Shown here: positions 29,159 through 38,108 of the stretch, piece by piece
Position numbering within the stretch: the stretch's first letter is position 1
Layout: each line of letters starts with the position of its first letter
DNA from: Gammaproteobacteria bacterium
GTDB taxonomy: Bacteria; Pseudomonadota; Gammaproteobacteria; S012-40
Assembly (NCBI GenBank): GCA_029881255.1
Contig: JAOUMY010000001.1
Location: forward strand, 1,054,001 to 1,118,000
Direction: 5' to 3'
DNA: 64,000 nt
Notes under the pieces: generated by a model
Seen by the model: the letters and a program-made list of their open reading frames with translations, nothing else
Told to the model about the DNA's origin: nothing
Database searches by the model: none
Made by a program: the position numbers and the translations under genes

Positions 29159-30448
29159 TTATTGGTCTATCGAAAGTGAAGGCGTGTAACTTGGCGTGAA
29201 GTCCTCGTATACCAGCATTGTTAGCATGCCGCCGGGATATATTCCGTTGTTTCGCACGTGCGTGGTTGTATGATCATGCCAGGTCCAAAAGCCTGGGTTA
29301 TCACCAAATACAATAACATCATATGTACCACCTGGCTCAACGTGTAATGTATTTAGTCGCCGATGCTGTTGAAGTTCATTTCCGTCCTGAGCCACCCACC
29401 AGAAGTCATGTCCGTGTAAATGCATATGGTGGCTGATGCCGCTCGCATTAATCATTCTGACCCGTATCCACTCGCCGTGTTTGATGCCTATGCGTTGCGT
29501 GGCAGGATAGGCCTTTCCGTTTATCGCAAAAAAATTGGGCTCAATTTTTTTTCCTGATGAGCGACTTTGTAAATAGGGTGGTACGTAACGTCCATCATCA
29601 AAAGCCTGCTTAAATTCAGTATAATTTCGAAAAAATCCATGGGTCGCCGGGTCAAGTTTTCCTTCGGCCATGAGGTGATTAACCTGTTTCATGCCCTCAA
29701 GCAGTCCATTCATCTCCTCGCGAATAAAGTCCGTATCCCAGGCCTCTAGCATCAGCGTGTAGTCACGTGTGTAAGGGTAGCGTTCCTTTATGGTGTCTTT
29801 TTCGGGGTGAATGACAAACGCGCCGTGCATCGCGGAAGCTGCATGCAAGGGTGTATTCCAGTGACAGTGATACCAACGGGTGCCTGCAGGCTTTGCCTGA
29901 AAACGATAGACAAATGTTTCGCCGGGGTGTACGGGATCCTGCGTAACCATCGGAACGCCATCCATCGTATAAGGCAGTACCAGGCCGTGCCAATGTATGG
30001 TGTGCATTTCTTCAGTGTGATTTGTAAAATTGACCTGTATCCATTCTCCTTCGGTTACATGAAATTCAGGACCAGGCACTTGTCCGTTAAATGCGAATAC
30101 ATGTGTTTTTATGCCGGGTAGAATCTCATGTTCGACGATGCGCACTTCCACGTTGTAAACTTTGTAATCGACTTCTTCAGGCGGGGGAGATCCTGGTGGG
30201 ATAATGGTTCTTCCCGGCTGCATCTGATGTTTTTCAAACATCATGCTGCTGTACTCTGCCATTTGATGTCCGGCATGGTCGCCAGTGTGTTTATGTGCGT
30301 CGTGTGAGTTTTCTGCGTAGGTAGTGGAAGCAGAGCTGGCTATAAGAGTGCCGCTGGTAAAGGTTGCCGCCTTTTTAAGAAAATCCCGTCTTTCTATTCG
30401 CGTTGGCGTTGTAGGATCGTGTGACTTTGAAGGCGGTGTTTTCGACAT
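29159..30448 (-). CDS. Two-domain multicopper oxidase, type-1 copper in domain 1
   Basis: A 429-residue periplasmic enzyme with a Tat signal (RRDFLKKA). A His/Met-rich stretch at residues 49-76 could bind extra copper. Domain 1 has H152-W-H154-G and the H194-C195-H196 segment followed by H202 and M207, a complete type-1 copper site plus trinuclear ligands. Domain 2 has HHMHLHGH (H340-H347), and H391-D-H393 where classical laccases have HCH. The type-1 site is therefore in domain 1 only, as in type C two-domain oxidases such as the Nitrosomonas blue copper oxidase. These are trimers with trinuclear clusters between subunits. The substrate (Cu(I), phenols, cytochrome c) cannot be read from sequence. 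Confidence 0.9.
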   Translation of the reverse strand: MSKTPPSKSHDPTTPTRIERRDFLKKAATFTSGTLIASSASTTYAENSHDAHKHTGDHAGHQMAEYSSMMFEKHQMQPGRTIIPPGSPPPEEVDYKVYNVEVRIVEHEILPGIKTHVFAFNGQVPGPEFHVTEGEWIQVNFTNHTEEMHTIHWHGLVLPYTMDGVPMVTQDPVHPGETFVYRFQAKPAGTRWYHCHWNTPLHAASAMHGAFVIHPEKDTIKERYPYTRDYTLMLEAWDTDFIREEMNGLLEGMKQVNHLMAEGKLDPATHGFFRNYTEFKQAFDDGRYVPPYLQSRSSGKKIEPNFFAINGKAYPATQRIGIKHGEWIRVRMINASGISHHMHLHGHDFWWVAQDGNELQQHRRLNTLHVEPGGTYDVIVFGDNPGFWTWHDHTTTHVRNNGIYPGGMLTMLVYEDFTPSYTPSLSIDQ

Positions 30449-30466
30449 TTCATTCTCCGCAGTTCG

Positions 30467-30472
30467 ATTATA
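30467..30472 (-). promoter_or_regulatory. -10 box upstream of the multicopper oxidase
   Basis: A perfect TATAAT on the minus strand lies about 18 nt before the start codon, with a weak -35 region. The implied leader is only about 12 nt. No CueR-type dyad is seen. Confidence 0.4.
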
Positions 30473-30551
30473 TGCCGATAATGCTAAAACATTCTTCTGT
30501 AGTATTGTATAGACATTTGAACTGAGCCGTTAATTCTGTGTGCAAACGACA

Positions 30552-30583
30552 TAAAAAAACCTCCGCATGTTGCGGAGGTTTTG
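30552..30583 (-). terminator. Terminator of the TPR lipoprotein gene
   Basis: AACCTCCGCA (30558-30567) and TGCGGAGGTT (30571-30580) form a perfect 10-bp stem with a 3-nt loop. Read leftward it is followed by a run of seven T residues. Confidence 0.88.
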
Positions 30584-30608
30584 TTTTACTGCACGTAGCG
30601 CGTAAGAA

Positions 30609-31496
30609 TTACTTGCTTAGTGCTTTGTACTCTGCGAGGCGATTGGTGCAAGCTGCGCGTGTAGTAGCGTAAAAACCCTTGCCGCCAAGATTAATTGCCT
30701 TGTCATACAAGGTTAGCGCCTTGTCATAGTTAGCCATTGCATCATGCATTACAGCAAGGTTGTACACAACATCAGGACGGTTGGGCTGTGAGGCCATCAT
30801 AGATTCCAACTTATCAGCCGCCTGAGCATATGAACGCTTCTTGATGATCTCGACAACCGGGCCTAGGTCTTTGGACTCGTCATCAACCTTTACGGACTCA
30901 TTGATAAAGCGAGGCGTGATGTCGGCCAGGAATTTGGATACCGCATTGTCAATCGCGGCTTGTTTGGCGGCATCTTTGTCACCTTTATTTTCAGGGATTT
31001 TGGCTTCGCCACTGTATTCTTTCTCAGAAAGGCGTGCACGACCGCTGGCGTCAAGTGTGGTTACCCCGATGCTGGCAGCTCCAACAAACACATTGCTGCG
31101 CTTGGTGATTGTTTGCCCTTTGCTGTTCTTGAATTGCTCAACAACCTGGTCTTTGTTTGCGTCGGCCTCATAGACATCTACGCGTACAAAAACCTCTCCA
31201 TCCTTAGGGCCAGTTGGGCGGGCAGAGGCGCTATCGCCTTTAGGTACGATTTCAATGCCTTTGGACATCTTGTCTTCGAACTGCCACCAGTTAGACTGGC
31301 GAGCCTTTACGCTCAGGCTTTCCATCAACTGTTCGCGCAAGCTGCGCTTACCTGACATCTGCACCATTACCAAGCTCTTGGATGCCCCAAGGTTATAGGC
31401 CGCAGGAGAAGGACGTTGGATAACGGCGTTGGTTCCACAACCCTGTGCAATCAAGATAAAAGCTGCTAAAGCCACAAGGATTAAACTTCTTTTCAT
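30609..31496 (-). CDS. Lipoprotein with C-terminal tetratricopeptide repeat
   Basis: A 295-residue lipoprotein with lipobox AQGC (Cys20). The middle part (about residues 30-200) has an alpha/beta character, with GEVFVRVDVYEAD and VGAASIGVTTLDASGRA segments. The C-terminal 70 residues contain a TPR-like pair (DVVYNLAVMHDAMANYDKAL). ATG 31496 is chosen because it gives a clean signal peptide with AGGTG upstream. It resembles CsgG/FlgT-type envelope lipoproteins in layout but cannot be assigned to a named family. Confidence 0.7.
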   Translation of the reverse strand: MKRSLILVALAAFILIAQGCGTNAVIQRPSPAAYNLGASKSLVMVQMSGKRSLREQLMESLSVKARQSNWWQFEDKMSKGIEIVPKGDSASARPTGPKDGEVFVRVDVYEADANKDQVVEQFKNSKGQTITKRSNVFVGAASIGVTTLDASGRARLSEKEYSGEAKIPENKGDKDAAKQAAIDNAVSKFLADITPRFINESVKVDDESKDLGPVVEIIKKRSYAQAADKLESMMASQPNRPDVVYNLAVMHDAMANYDKALTLYDKAINLGGKGFYATTRAACTNRLAEYKALSK

Positions 31497-31780
31497 AGAG
31501 TAATTCACCTGTCTTTCCTCACTAATGAATGTTTTTAAAATACGCGGGCACATGACATTTGGTACCCAAATTGACCGTTTGTAAGTTAGAACCGAGCCTA
31601 TGATTTTTACGAGGCGCGGAACCGGCACTCCGGGAGATTATTCGACAGGAAGGCTGACAAACTTAAGGTGTATTTGCGTCTGATTTAGCGTTTGATTAAC
31701 GGGAAGAACTAAGGCGTTAGGACTGGCGCCTTCTGAAGCGACTAAGGGTTTCTCTTAGATGTTCAGAAAGCGCTTTTGGA

Positions 31781-32839
31781 CTAAAACTTATATCCAGTCT
31801 GTAATGCAAAAGACATTTTCATTGATTCACTAGGCGGGAAAGATTTGTCGGTGAATATTTTTGCATCGGTGCCTATCAATGCCAGGTCAGCGCGTACATA
31901 GGTTTCCTTACTGAAGTTGTAAGTCGGCGTCACCGTGATTGAATAGGCACTGGTGCCAATGCCGCCGCCGTTATATCCATATACGGTGTTCCCTGTGCCG
32001 CTGTTCGCGTACTCGAGTCTCACAGGCACCGATATATCATCGAAACGTGCATTAGCGTAGAGAGCAAGTCCGAAGACGCTTGAAGACGCGCCAACCTGCG
32101 GAGACTCAACAATAAACAAATCCAAATTTGCACCTACATCAATGCTCTTGTCTATTTTCATAGTGAAGATGACATCAAAGATATTGTTGCCACCGTCGCC
32201 GTAAAGAAAGGTACCGCCCACCTTCATGTCGTCTATTTTCGCGTCGGCTCCTAATGCAAAAGATTTGCTAGAACCCTGACTCGCATCGTTGTTGAATTCC
32301 ACGAATACCTTGATGTCGTCGATGCTGTAGTTTGCGCGCAATCCTCGATAATAACCTGGCTGTGCATTCCAAATGACGCCACGCAAAATATTGCCATTTG
32401 CATAACTGACGCCTTGCTCAAGTCCAATCGTCGTAGGGATTACACCGATATCGATCGCTAAATCTTTCATAGGCGCGACAGAAAGCCAGCCGTGATTAAA
32501 GCCTCTTGGCGTGTCGCTAAACAAAGGTATTTGCGTGGTGTCTGTGATAAAGCCAGGCATCATGCCGCCATCGTAAAGTGTGCTTGGCGTATATCCACCG
32601 AGTCCTATGGTAAAACCTACGCCGGTTTTTTTTATTTTCCCGGTTTTGAGTTCAAGCATGATGTCCGAAATCTGCAAATTGTCGTGAACCTTTGATCCCG
32701 TATTGTTTGATGTAAAAAAAGAACCGCTAACACCACCTGACAGGTCCAAATCGACGCTCTCTGTCTTAATGCTGCCAGCATGTAAATTAGTCGTAATAAG
32801 CATCAATCCCGTTGCTAAATATCCTAAATGTTTTTTCAT
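31781..32839 (-). CDS. Predicted outer-membrane beta-barrel (porin-like) protein
   Basis: A 352-residue protein with a signal peptide cleaved near LHAGSIKT. The mature part has alternating amphipathic strands, Gly-rich turns, and the C-terminal ALQTGYKF that ends in Phe, as required by the BAM machinery. ATG 32839 is preferred because AGAGG lies 7 nt upstream. The substrate is unknown. The neighbouring lipoprotein gene on the same strand is 284 nt away, so co-transcription is uncertain. Confidence 0.75.
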   Translation of the reverse strand: MKKHLGYLATGLMLITTNLHAGSIKTESVDLDLSGGVSGSFFTSNNTGSKVHDNLQISDIMLELKTGKIKKTGVGFTIGLGGYTPSTLYDGGMMPGFITDTTQIPLFSDTPRGFNHGWLSVAPMKDLAIDIGVIPTTIGLEQGVSYANGNILRGVIWNAQPGYYRGLRANYSIDDIKVFVEFNNDASQGSSKSFALGADAKIDDMKVGGTFLYGDGGNNIFDVIFTMKIDKSIDVGANLDLFIVESPQVGASSSVFGLALYANARFDDISVPVRLEYANSGTGNTVYGYNGGGIGTSAYSITVTPTYNFSKETYVRADLALIGTDAKIFTDKSFPPSESMKMSFALQTGYKF

Positions 32840-33280
32840 TTGGTAACCTCTGGTCGAAATGAAAACAAATTTTACAAACAAACTTCATACCAGATTAGTC
32901 AACACTTTGGAAATTACAAGTCCAATGAAAGTTCATATCACTGAAAATAGTTGAAAATACGTCCTCGGCAGACTCTTTATGGTTCAACCAAAAAGGCAGA
33001 CTTCAAAGAGAATTTATGCTTGCCTGAATCAACAAACGAAATGTTTGGACCAGGCATTCTATTCGTCATTTGGCCTTGGATGTGCGGATACGAGAAGAAA
33101 TTTACTGTATGGTGTCGTGCAACTTTTTTTGCTGGTTTCGCACCAGAATTTGTGCTCTACTTCTATCCCGACGAAAACTCAGGGGTTTTCTTACCGGCAA
33201 GCGATAAATTCGGTGACTGGTCATTAGCTTGTTTTCGTTCTTTTGGTTATTTTTATCAACATGTTAAAGAGGTTATTTAT
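32840..33280. other. Intergenic region between the porin-like gene and the cold-shock gene
   Basis: This 441-nt region must hold divergent promoters and probably a long leader for the cold-shock mRNA, as known for cspA-type genes. A possible leader stem pairs TGCCTG (33021-33026) with CAGGCA (33051-33056). No convincing promoter or RNA family is identified. Confidence 0.3.
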
Positions 33281-33487
33281 ATGAATACAGGAACCGTTAA
33301 ATGGTTTAACGAGTCCAAAGGATTTGGTTTTATCACGCCTAACGATGGTGGTGCGGACGTATTTGTTCACTACTCGTCCATCCAGGGGAATGGTTTCCGA
33401 TCTTTGAACGAAGGTCAGAAAGTTTCCTTCCAAGTTGAGAAAGGTGCCAAAGGGCCACAGGCTACTCAAGTACAATTGCAGAACTAA
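33281..33487 (+). CDS. Cold-shock domain protein (CspA family)
   Basis: A 68-residue single cold-shock domain protein that binds single-stranded RNA and DNA. Both nucleic-acid-binding motifs are present: RNP1 as KGFGFI and RNP2 as VFVHYSS. The opening [16 protein letters not shown] and closing GPQATQVQL segments are typical. ATG 33281 has AGAGG about 9 nt upstream; the longer in-frame reading upstream is leader, not coding. Whether expression is cold-induced cannot be told. Confidence 0.95.
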   Translation: MNTGTVKWFNESKGFGFITPNDGGADVFVHYSSIQGNGFRSLNEGQKVSFQVEKGAKGPQATQVQLQN

Positions 33488-33543
33488 TAACAAATTTTTT
33501 CACGCATCCTCAACGAAACTAAATTTCTGAGAATTGGATTACC

Positions 33544-33574
33544 AGGGCCTGTGTATTCAGTACACGGGCCCTTT
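33544..33574 (+). terminator. Terminator of the cold-shock gene
   Basis: AGGGCCTGTGTA (33544-33555) pairs with TACACGGGCCCT (33561-33572) with one G-T pair, a 5-nt loop, and a short T-run. It lies 57 nt after the stop codon. Confidence 0.75.
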
Positions 33575-33964
33575 CCGCTATGAAACATCGATAATTGACA
33601 TAACGCCACTCTCATCATTTTCGCTAATATTCTGTAATTTCACGCGTTTTAACCAGTATTTGGACCAGCTTTGCGCTTTGCCTTTTGTGATGGGCGTCGC
33701 GGTGAAACCCTGCATGATGGTGTAATCTATCTTATTGTTTTTTTTGGTTTTTATCGCTATCCACTTGCGCTAAGCAGGGCCTGACAGCTTCATGGCTCAT
33801 CCGCAGCTACCTTTAAGGCATTCATTTTTTTGACGTTTATGTCCATACGGGTCTCTATATTGCTTACATAGGCTTAAATAACGCGAACTTAGAGGCGTTT
33901 AATCTGAACAGTGAAATAAATTTATGTTGAAAACACACACGACAAAAGCAAGCCAGGGTTGATC
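33575..33964. other. Long region upstream of the exopolysaccharide operon
   Basis: About 390 nt before the first exopolysaccharide gene, probably holding its promoter and leader. No known riboswitch, promoter or regulator box is recognised. A 45-codon minus-strand reading frame at 33578-33715 lacks a ribosome-binding site and is not called. Confidence 0.3.
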
Positions 33965-35173
33965 TTGACTGCCAGGAACCTGCTAAAGGCAGTCTGTCTT
34001 ACCGTGATTTCGTGGAGCGCATGTTTCTTCAATATCGGTGTAAATGCAGAAGAGGCAGACAAAGGACTTGCATACGGAAAACTCTTGGTAGAGCCCATAT
34101 TCTCAGCGGAGCTGACCTACGATGACAATGTTTTTCGACAACAGACATCTCCGACATCTGCACTTTTGTCCACGCTGAATTCGCAATTGAAGTTGTCCGT
34201 TAATAATGAAATGAATCGTAGTAGTGTTGGGTATCAAGGTAGTTACGTCGATGTTCAGCAAAGCCCGGCCGACAACTATATGGACCATATGGTATTCGGT
34301 CGTTTGCAACATGCCTTATTGAGAAACTTGAGTTTTGTGTTCAGTGGCGCATATCAATTGGCCCATGAAAAAAGAGGGGAGACGTATATTGTGGATACGG
34401 TCTCCAATTTCGATGTGCCAGACGCCTTCGTGTTGAAACAAATCAAAGCCAATATGGTTTTGGGAAGCGAGCAGTCGCAAGGGCGTCTGCAGTTGGAAGG
34501 TGAGAAGCGTACGAAACTGTTTACTACGCGACTAGATGTGACAGGACGTAGAAGTCACGAGTTGCAAGTGGCAAACCTGGTTTTAACCCGGCGGATCTCG
34601 CCAAAAACTGCGTTTCTATTGAAGGGTGGCTATTCTCAGTATGACTATACAAACGAAGATAGTTTGCTCGCCAGTCGTGATAGTGCGGACCTGACAGTCG
34701 GATTAGGTGCTCAATGGGAATTCACGCGTTTGACTAAAGGCGAATTTGTTTTCGGCTTGCACAATAAAAATTTCACAGATGCCAGCAAACCGCAGGTCAC
34801 AGGTAAAGAGTGGTTGTTAGCAATGACATGGTCTCCCCTAGAGGACCTGGAATTCGAATTAACGTCTGGAGGAACACTGGAGGAATCTACTACGACAGGA
34901 AACTATACGGATTCGAAGCGAGTTTCCATTGGTGCGCAATATAGTTTTTTTGACAAGCTTCTTTTAAAGCCTCAGGCTTGGGTGAACTCCGCTGAGTACC
35001 CACCAGAATTAGGGCGAGATATAGCGCTTGGAGGTGAGTTTGCGGCCGTGGTAAACACAGCTAAGTGGGTACAAATCGGCGCAGCTCTGCGCTACTTGCG
35101 ACAATATTCGTTTCGAGATGGTTTTAGCTATCGTGAAAAAATGTTAATCGGACGTATCTTAATACGACCATGA
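33965..35173 (+). CDS. Outer-membrane beta-barrel protein of the exopolysaccharide operon
   Basis: A 402-residue exported protein with a signal peptide cleaved near GVNAEEAD. A barrel follows, with the opening VEPIFSAELTYDDNVFRQ typical of exopolysaccharide-associated barrels (BBP2 type, related to VpsM/EpsL-like proteins). It probably forms or supports the outer-membrane exit for the polymer. TTG 33965 is preferred over TTG 33959 because AGGG at 33955-33958 is 6 nt upstream. It overlaps the SLBB gene by ATGA. Confidence 0.75.
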   Translation: MTARNLLKAVCLTVISWSACFFNIGVNAEEADKGLAYGKLLVEPIFSAELTYDDNVFRQQTSPTSALLSTLNSQLKLSVNNEMNRSSVGYQGSYVDVQQSPADNYMDHMVFGRLQHALLRNLSFVFSGAYQLAHEKRGETYIVDTVSNFDVPDAFVLKQIKANMVLGSEQSQGRLQLEGEKRTKLFTTRLDVTGRRSHELQVANLVLTRRISPKTAFLLKGGYSQYDYTNEDSLLASRDSADLTVGLGAQWEFTRLTKGEFVFGLHNKNFTDASKPQVTGKEWLLAMTWSPLEDLEFELTSGGTLEESTTTGNYTDSKRVSIGAQYSFFDKLLLKPQAWVNSAEYPPELGRDIALGGEFAAVVNTAKWVQIGAALRYLRQYSFRDGFSYREKMLIGRILIRP

Positions 35174-35961
35174 AAGCGACTACGCAGATAAATAACGTTC
35201 ACATCAAACCGATACGGCTGCAAGGTGCGTTGTGGTTGTTGCTACTGATTGCCTGCACCAGCTCATTTGCGCTTGATCAATCCGCATACCAGCTTTCCAC
35301 AGGTGATGTGATCGATATTCAGGTGTTTGGTGAAAAAGAATTGAGCGTGAAAAAAGCCATAGATGATACCGGCAAAGTGTCCTATCCCTTATTAGGAGAT
35401 TTGAAGGCAGCTGGGCGTACGCTGCGTGAAATGGAACACGTTATCGTTGAGGGGCTCCAGGGGCGATATCTAATTTCGCCGAGAGTGAATGTTACGATCG
35501 AAAATTACCGACAATTTTTTGTGAATGGCGAAGTCAACCGGCCTGGAGGTTATGCATTTCTTCCAGGTCTATCCCTGCGCAAAGCAATTGCCGTTGCAGG
35601 TGGGCTAACCTCCCGTGCTTCATCTGAGCGTATCTTTGTTATTCGCGATTCCGATGAGAGTAAAACGCCGAGCAAAACTGACATGGAAGCGGAAGTTAGC
35701 CCCGGAGACATCATTACGGTCTATGAATATCGACAGGTGTTTATCTCTGGCGAGGTTCAGCGTCCCGGTAACTACGACTATCAACCGGAATTAACGATGC
35801 GAAAGCTGGTTGCGTTGGCTGGTGGATTTACAGCGAGGGCATCGAGTGGAAAAATTTGGCTGATTCGTGAAAAAGGCGGTACTAAGACGGAGCAGGACGC
35901 TGCGCTGGACGATATGGTGAAACCCGGCGATATTGTCACGGTAGGGGAGCGTTTCTTCTGA
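35170..35961 (+). CDS. Polysaccharide export protein with two SLBB domains (Wza/EpsA-like)
   Basis: A 263-residue periplasmic or outer-membrane protein. After a signal peptide (ending SFALDQ, or LIAC if lipidated) comes a polysaccharide-export domain, YQLSTGDVIDIQVFGEKELS. Two SLBB repeats follow, each with a VNGEV or ISGEVQRPG start and an ALAGGFTARAS-type end. It is shorter than E. coli Wza and lacks its C-terminal membrane helix, so the neighbouring barrel protein probably supplies the outer-membrane pore. Confidence 0.9.
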   Translation: MKATTQINNVHIKPIRLQGALWLLLLIACTSSFALDQSAYQLSTGDVIDIQVFGEKELSVKKAIDDTGKVSYPLLGDLKAAGRTLREMEHVIVEGLQGRYLISPRVNVTIENYRQFFVNGEVNRPGGYAFLPGLSLRKAIAVAGGLTSRASSERIFVIRDSDESKTPSKTDMEAEVSPGDIITVYEYRQVFISGEVQRPGNYDYQPELTMRKLVALAGGFTARASSGKIWLIREKGGTKTEQDAALDDMVKPGDIVTVGERFF

Positions 35962-38108
35962 TGCTAAACGAAAGCAAGCTGAAACGACGGCTGAAAGGTT
36001 TATATGAATATGGCGATAGCCATGTTGCGAGTAACGTCGACCAGATCATAGCGGCTATTGCCCAATATAAATGGTCTATACTGGCATTAGCCTCAATTGT
36101 CGCATTTATTTCGTTGCTCATTTCCCTTTCGATGCCGTCTATCTATCAGGCTAGCGCGGTGATATTGATTGAGCCGCCAAAATCAAACATCAAAACGCTT
36201 GATGATATTTATGGGATAGATCATCGAAATGGAGATTTCTTCCTAACGCAAGTGGAGCTTTTGCGTTCCAGGGATCTGGTTGCGCGTGTGATACATGATA
36301 TGGAGTTGCAAAAGGAACCGGAATTTTATATCGCACCAAACGCCGAAGATGCTGAGTCGAAGTCGGCGATTTCAAGTGACCAGATCATGCGAGTTCTCGC
36401 GAACAAATTTCTCGATCGCTTAAGTCTACGACCGGTCCAACGTACCCATTTAGTTGAAATACGTTTTGAGTCGACTAGCCCGGAGCTAAGCGCAAAAGTT
36501 GCAAACCATTTGGTTAAGGCCTACCTGACTAGTAGTCTGGAAAATCAACTGCGCATGGCGTCAGACTCGTCCGGCTGGTTAGCAGACAAGCTGGGGCCAC
36601 TGAAAACTGAACTGGCGAGTGCAGAAGGTCGTCTGCAAGACTACCTGGAAAAAGAAAATCTTGCGGATATACAAGGTGTGCGGACACTTATTGCGTCGGA
36701 ACTTGAACGCATAACTCACCACCTTGTCGAAGGACGCGCCAAGCGAGTCGAAGTGGAAAACCTGCTTTCGCAACTTAAGTCTGTGAAAGATTGGCCAAGT
36801 ACTCCTGCCATTATTAATCACGAACTTGTTCGTGGTGCTTACGTACAGAAGCAAAAAGCGATGAGTAAAGTCGCCGAATTGTCCGAGCGTTACGGGCCGG
36901 AATATCCGAGCATGGTCAGCGCCAGATCGGAATTGGAGATTGCGGAAAAAAATCTGATGGCTCAAATGAAGCTGGTTGTAGAGAGTTTCAATAGACAGTA
37001 TGAAGTTGAGTTGAAAAACGAGCAATCTTTAAATGGCAGCCTGGAAAACGCCAAAAAAGAATTGCTTGGAATTAATCGCAAAGAGTTTCAGCTCAAGGAG
37101 CTACAACGGGAGGTGGATACCCGTCGTCGTCTATACGATGCATTTATCAATCAAATTCAGGAAACGAATGCGATAAAGGACTTTGAACCAGTGAATGCGC
37201 GGATGATAGAGCACGCCTCGGTGCCTATCTCTCCTTATAAGCCGGCCAGGACAAAGATAGTTTCGTTCTCATTCATTATCGCCTTGCTCTCGGCCATCGC
37301 CCTGGCAATTGCACTTGAATACCTGAAAAGTACATTCAAGGTGGCAGAGGACGTTACGCGGTTTCTCGAAATGCCTTTTCTGGGTTACGTGCCGTACATC
37401 AAGAATGATGGTAGCGATCGCCTGACGGTTGAAAAGGTATTCTCCGGTGAAGGTGTATCTGAGGCGCAGGAATTCATTAACACGATACGTACGGCCTTGT
37501 TGTTAAATGATCCGGATAGCAGGAACCGAATAACGATAGTGACATCCAGTGTGCCGGAGGAAGGCAAGTCGATTGTATCCGGATGTATTGCTGCCGGACT
37601 CGCGCAATTAAATCGGGTGTTGTTGATAGATGCTGACATGCGGCGTCCCTGTGTGCACAAGCTATTTAATGGCTTACATCGAAAAACGGGAATTGCCGAG
37701 GTCTTGGTTGGTGAGTCAACAATAGAAGAGGCCTTGCAACATGTTGATGAATACCATCTGGATGTGCTGCCGGTGGGAATGATTCCACCGCGACCGTTAG
37801 ATCTGCTTTCCTCTGAACGTTTTCAATCTCTGCTTTCTGAGCTGATTACCCGTTACGACCACATTATTATTGATACGCCACCCGTGCACGCGGTCAGCGA
37901 TGCCTTGGTTTTGTCCAGACGAGTTCACGATGTTGTCTTTGTGACGCGGTATGACTCCACATCGCATTTCACCGCTCGCAAGGCACTGGCGCAATTGACA
38001 GAAGCTAGAGCAAAAATTGCCGGGGTCGTGCTGAACCAGTTTGTTCCACCAACGGCCTCCGGTTCATATGAACTCTATCAGTACATGTATAAGTATGGAA
38101 CAGAATAG
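35961..38108 (+). CDS. Wzc-like chain-length regulator and tyrosine autokinase
   Basis: A 715-residue inner-membrane BY-kinase controlling polymer length and export. It has a Wzz domain with membrane helices at about 38-58 and 433-452 and a periplasmic coiled coil (about 210-400). The cytoplasmic kinase has Walker A VPEEGKSIVSG (K536), Walker A' VLLIDADMRRP, and Walker B IIIDTPPV. The last 13 residues hold five Tyr (703, 706, 708, 710, 712), the expected autophosphorylation cluster. Walker A has Ile where Thr or Ser is usual after GKS. It overlaps the next gene by 14 nt. Confidence 0.94.
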   Translation: MLNESKLKRRLKGLYEYGDSHVASNVDQIIAAIAQYKWSILALASIVAFISLLISLSMPSIYQASAVILIEPPKSNIKTLDDIYGIDHRNGDFFLTQVELLRSRDLVARVIHDMELQKEPEFYIAPNAEDAESKSAISSDQIMRVLANKFLDRLSLRPVQRTHLVEIRFESTSPELSAKVANHLVKAYLTSSLENQLRMASDSSGWLADKLGPLKTELASAEGRLQDYLEKENLADIQGVRTLIASELERITHHLVEGRAKRVEVENLLSQLKSVKDWPSTPAIINHELVRGAYVQKQKAMSKVAELSERYGPEYPSMVSARSELEIAEKNLMAQMKLVVESFNRQYEVELKNEQSLNGSLENAKKELLGINRKEFQLKELQREVDTRRRLYDAFINQIQETNAIKDFEPVNARMIEHASVPISPYKPARTKIVSFSFIIALLSAIALAIALEYLKSTFKVAEDVTRFLEMPFLGYVPYIKNDGSDRLTVEKVFSGEGVSEAQEFINTIRTALLLNDPDSRNRITIVTSSVPEEGKSIVSGCIAAGLAQLNRVLLIDADMRRPCVHKLFNGLHRKTGIAEVLVGESTIEEALQHVDEYHLDVLPVGMIPPRPLDLLSSERFQSLLSELITRYDHIIIDTPPVHAVSDALVLSRRVHDVVFVTRYDSTSHFTARKALAQLTEARAKIAGVVLNQFVPPTASGSYELYQYMYKYGTE

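Noticed and set aside
33578-33715. 45-codon minus-strand frame after the cold-shock terminator
   Set aside because: It has an ATG and a plausible composition but no ribosome-binding site and no recognisable signal; not enough to call.
33575-33964. c-di-GMP or other riboswitch before the exopolysaccharide operon
   Set aside because: I looked for conserved riboswitch core sequences and found none.
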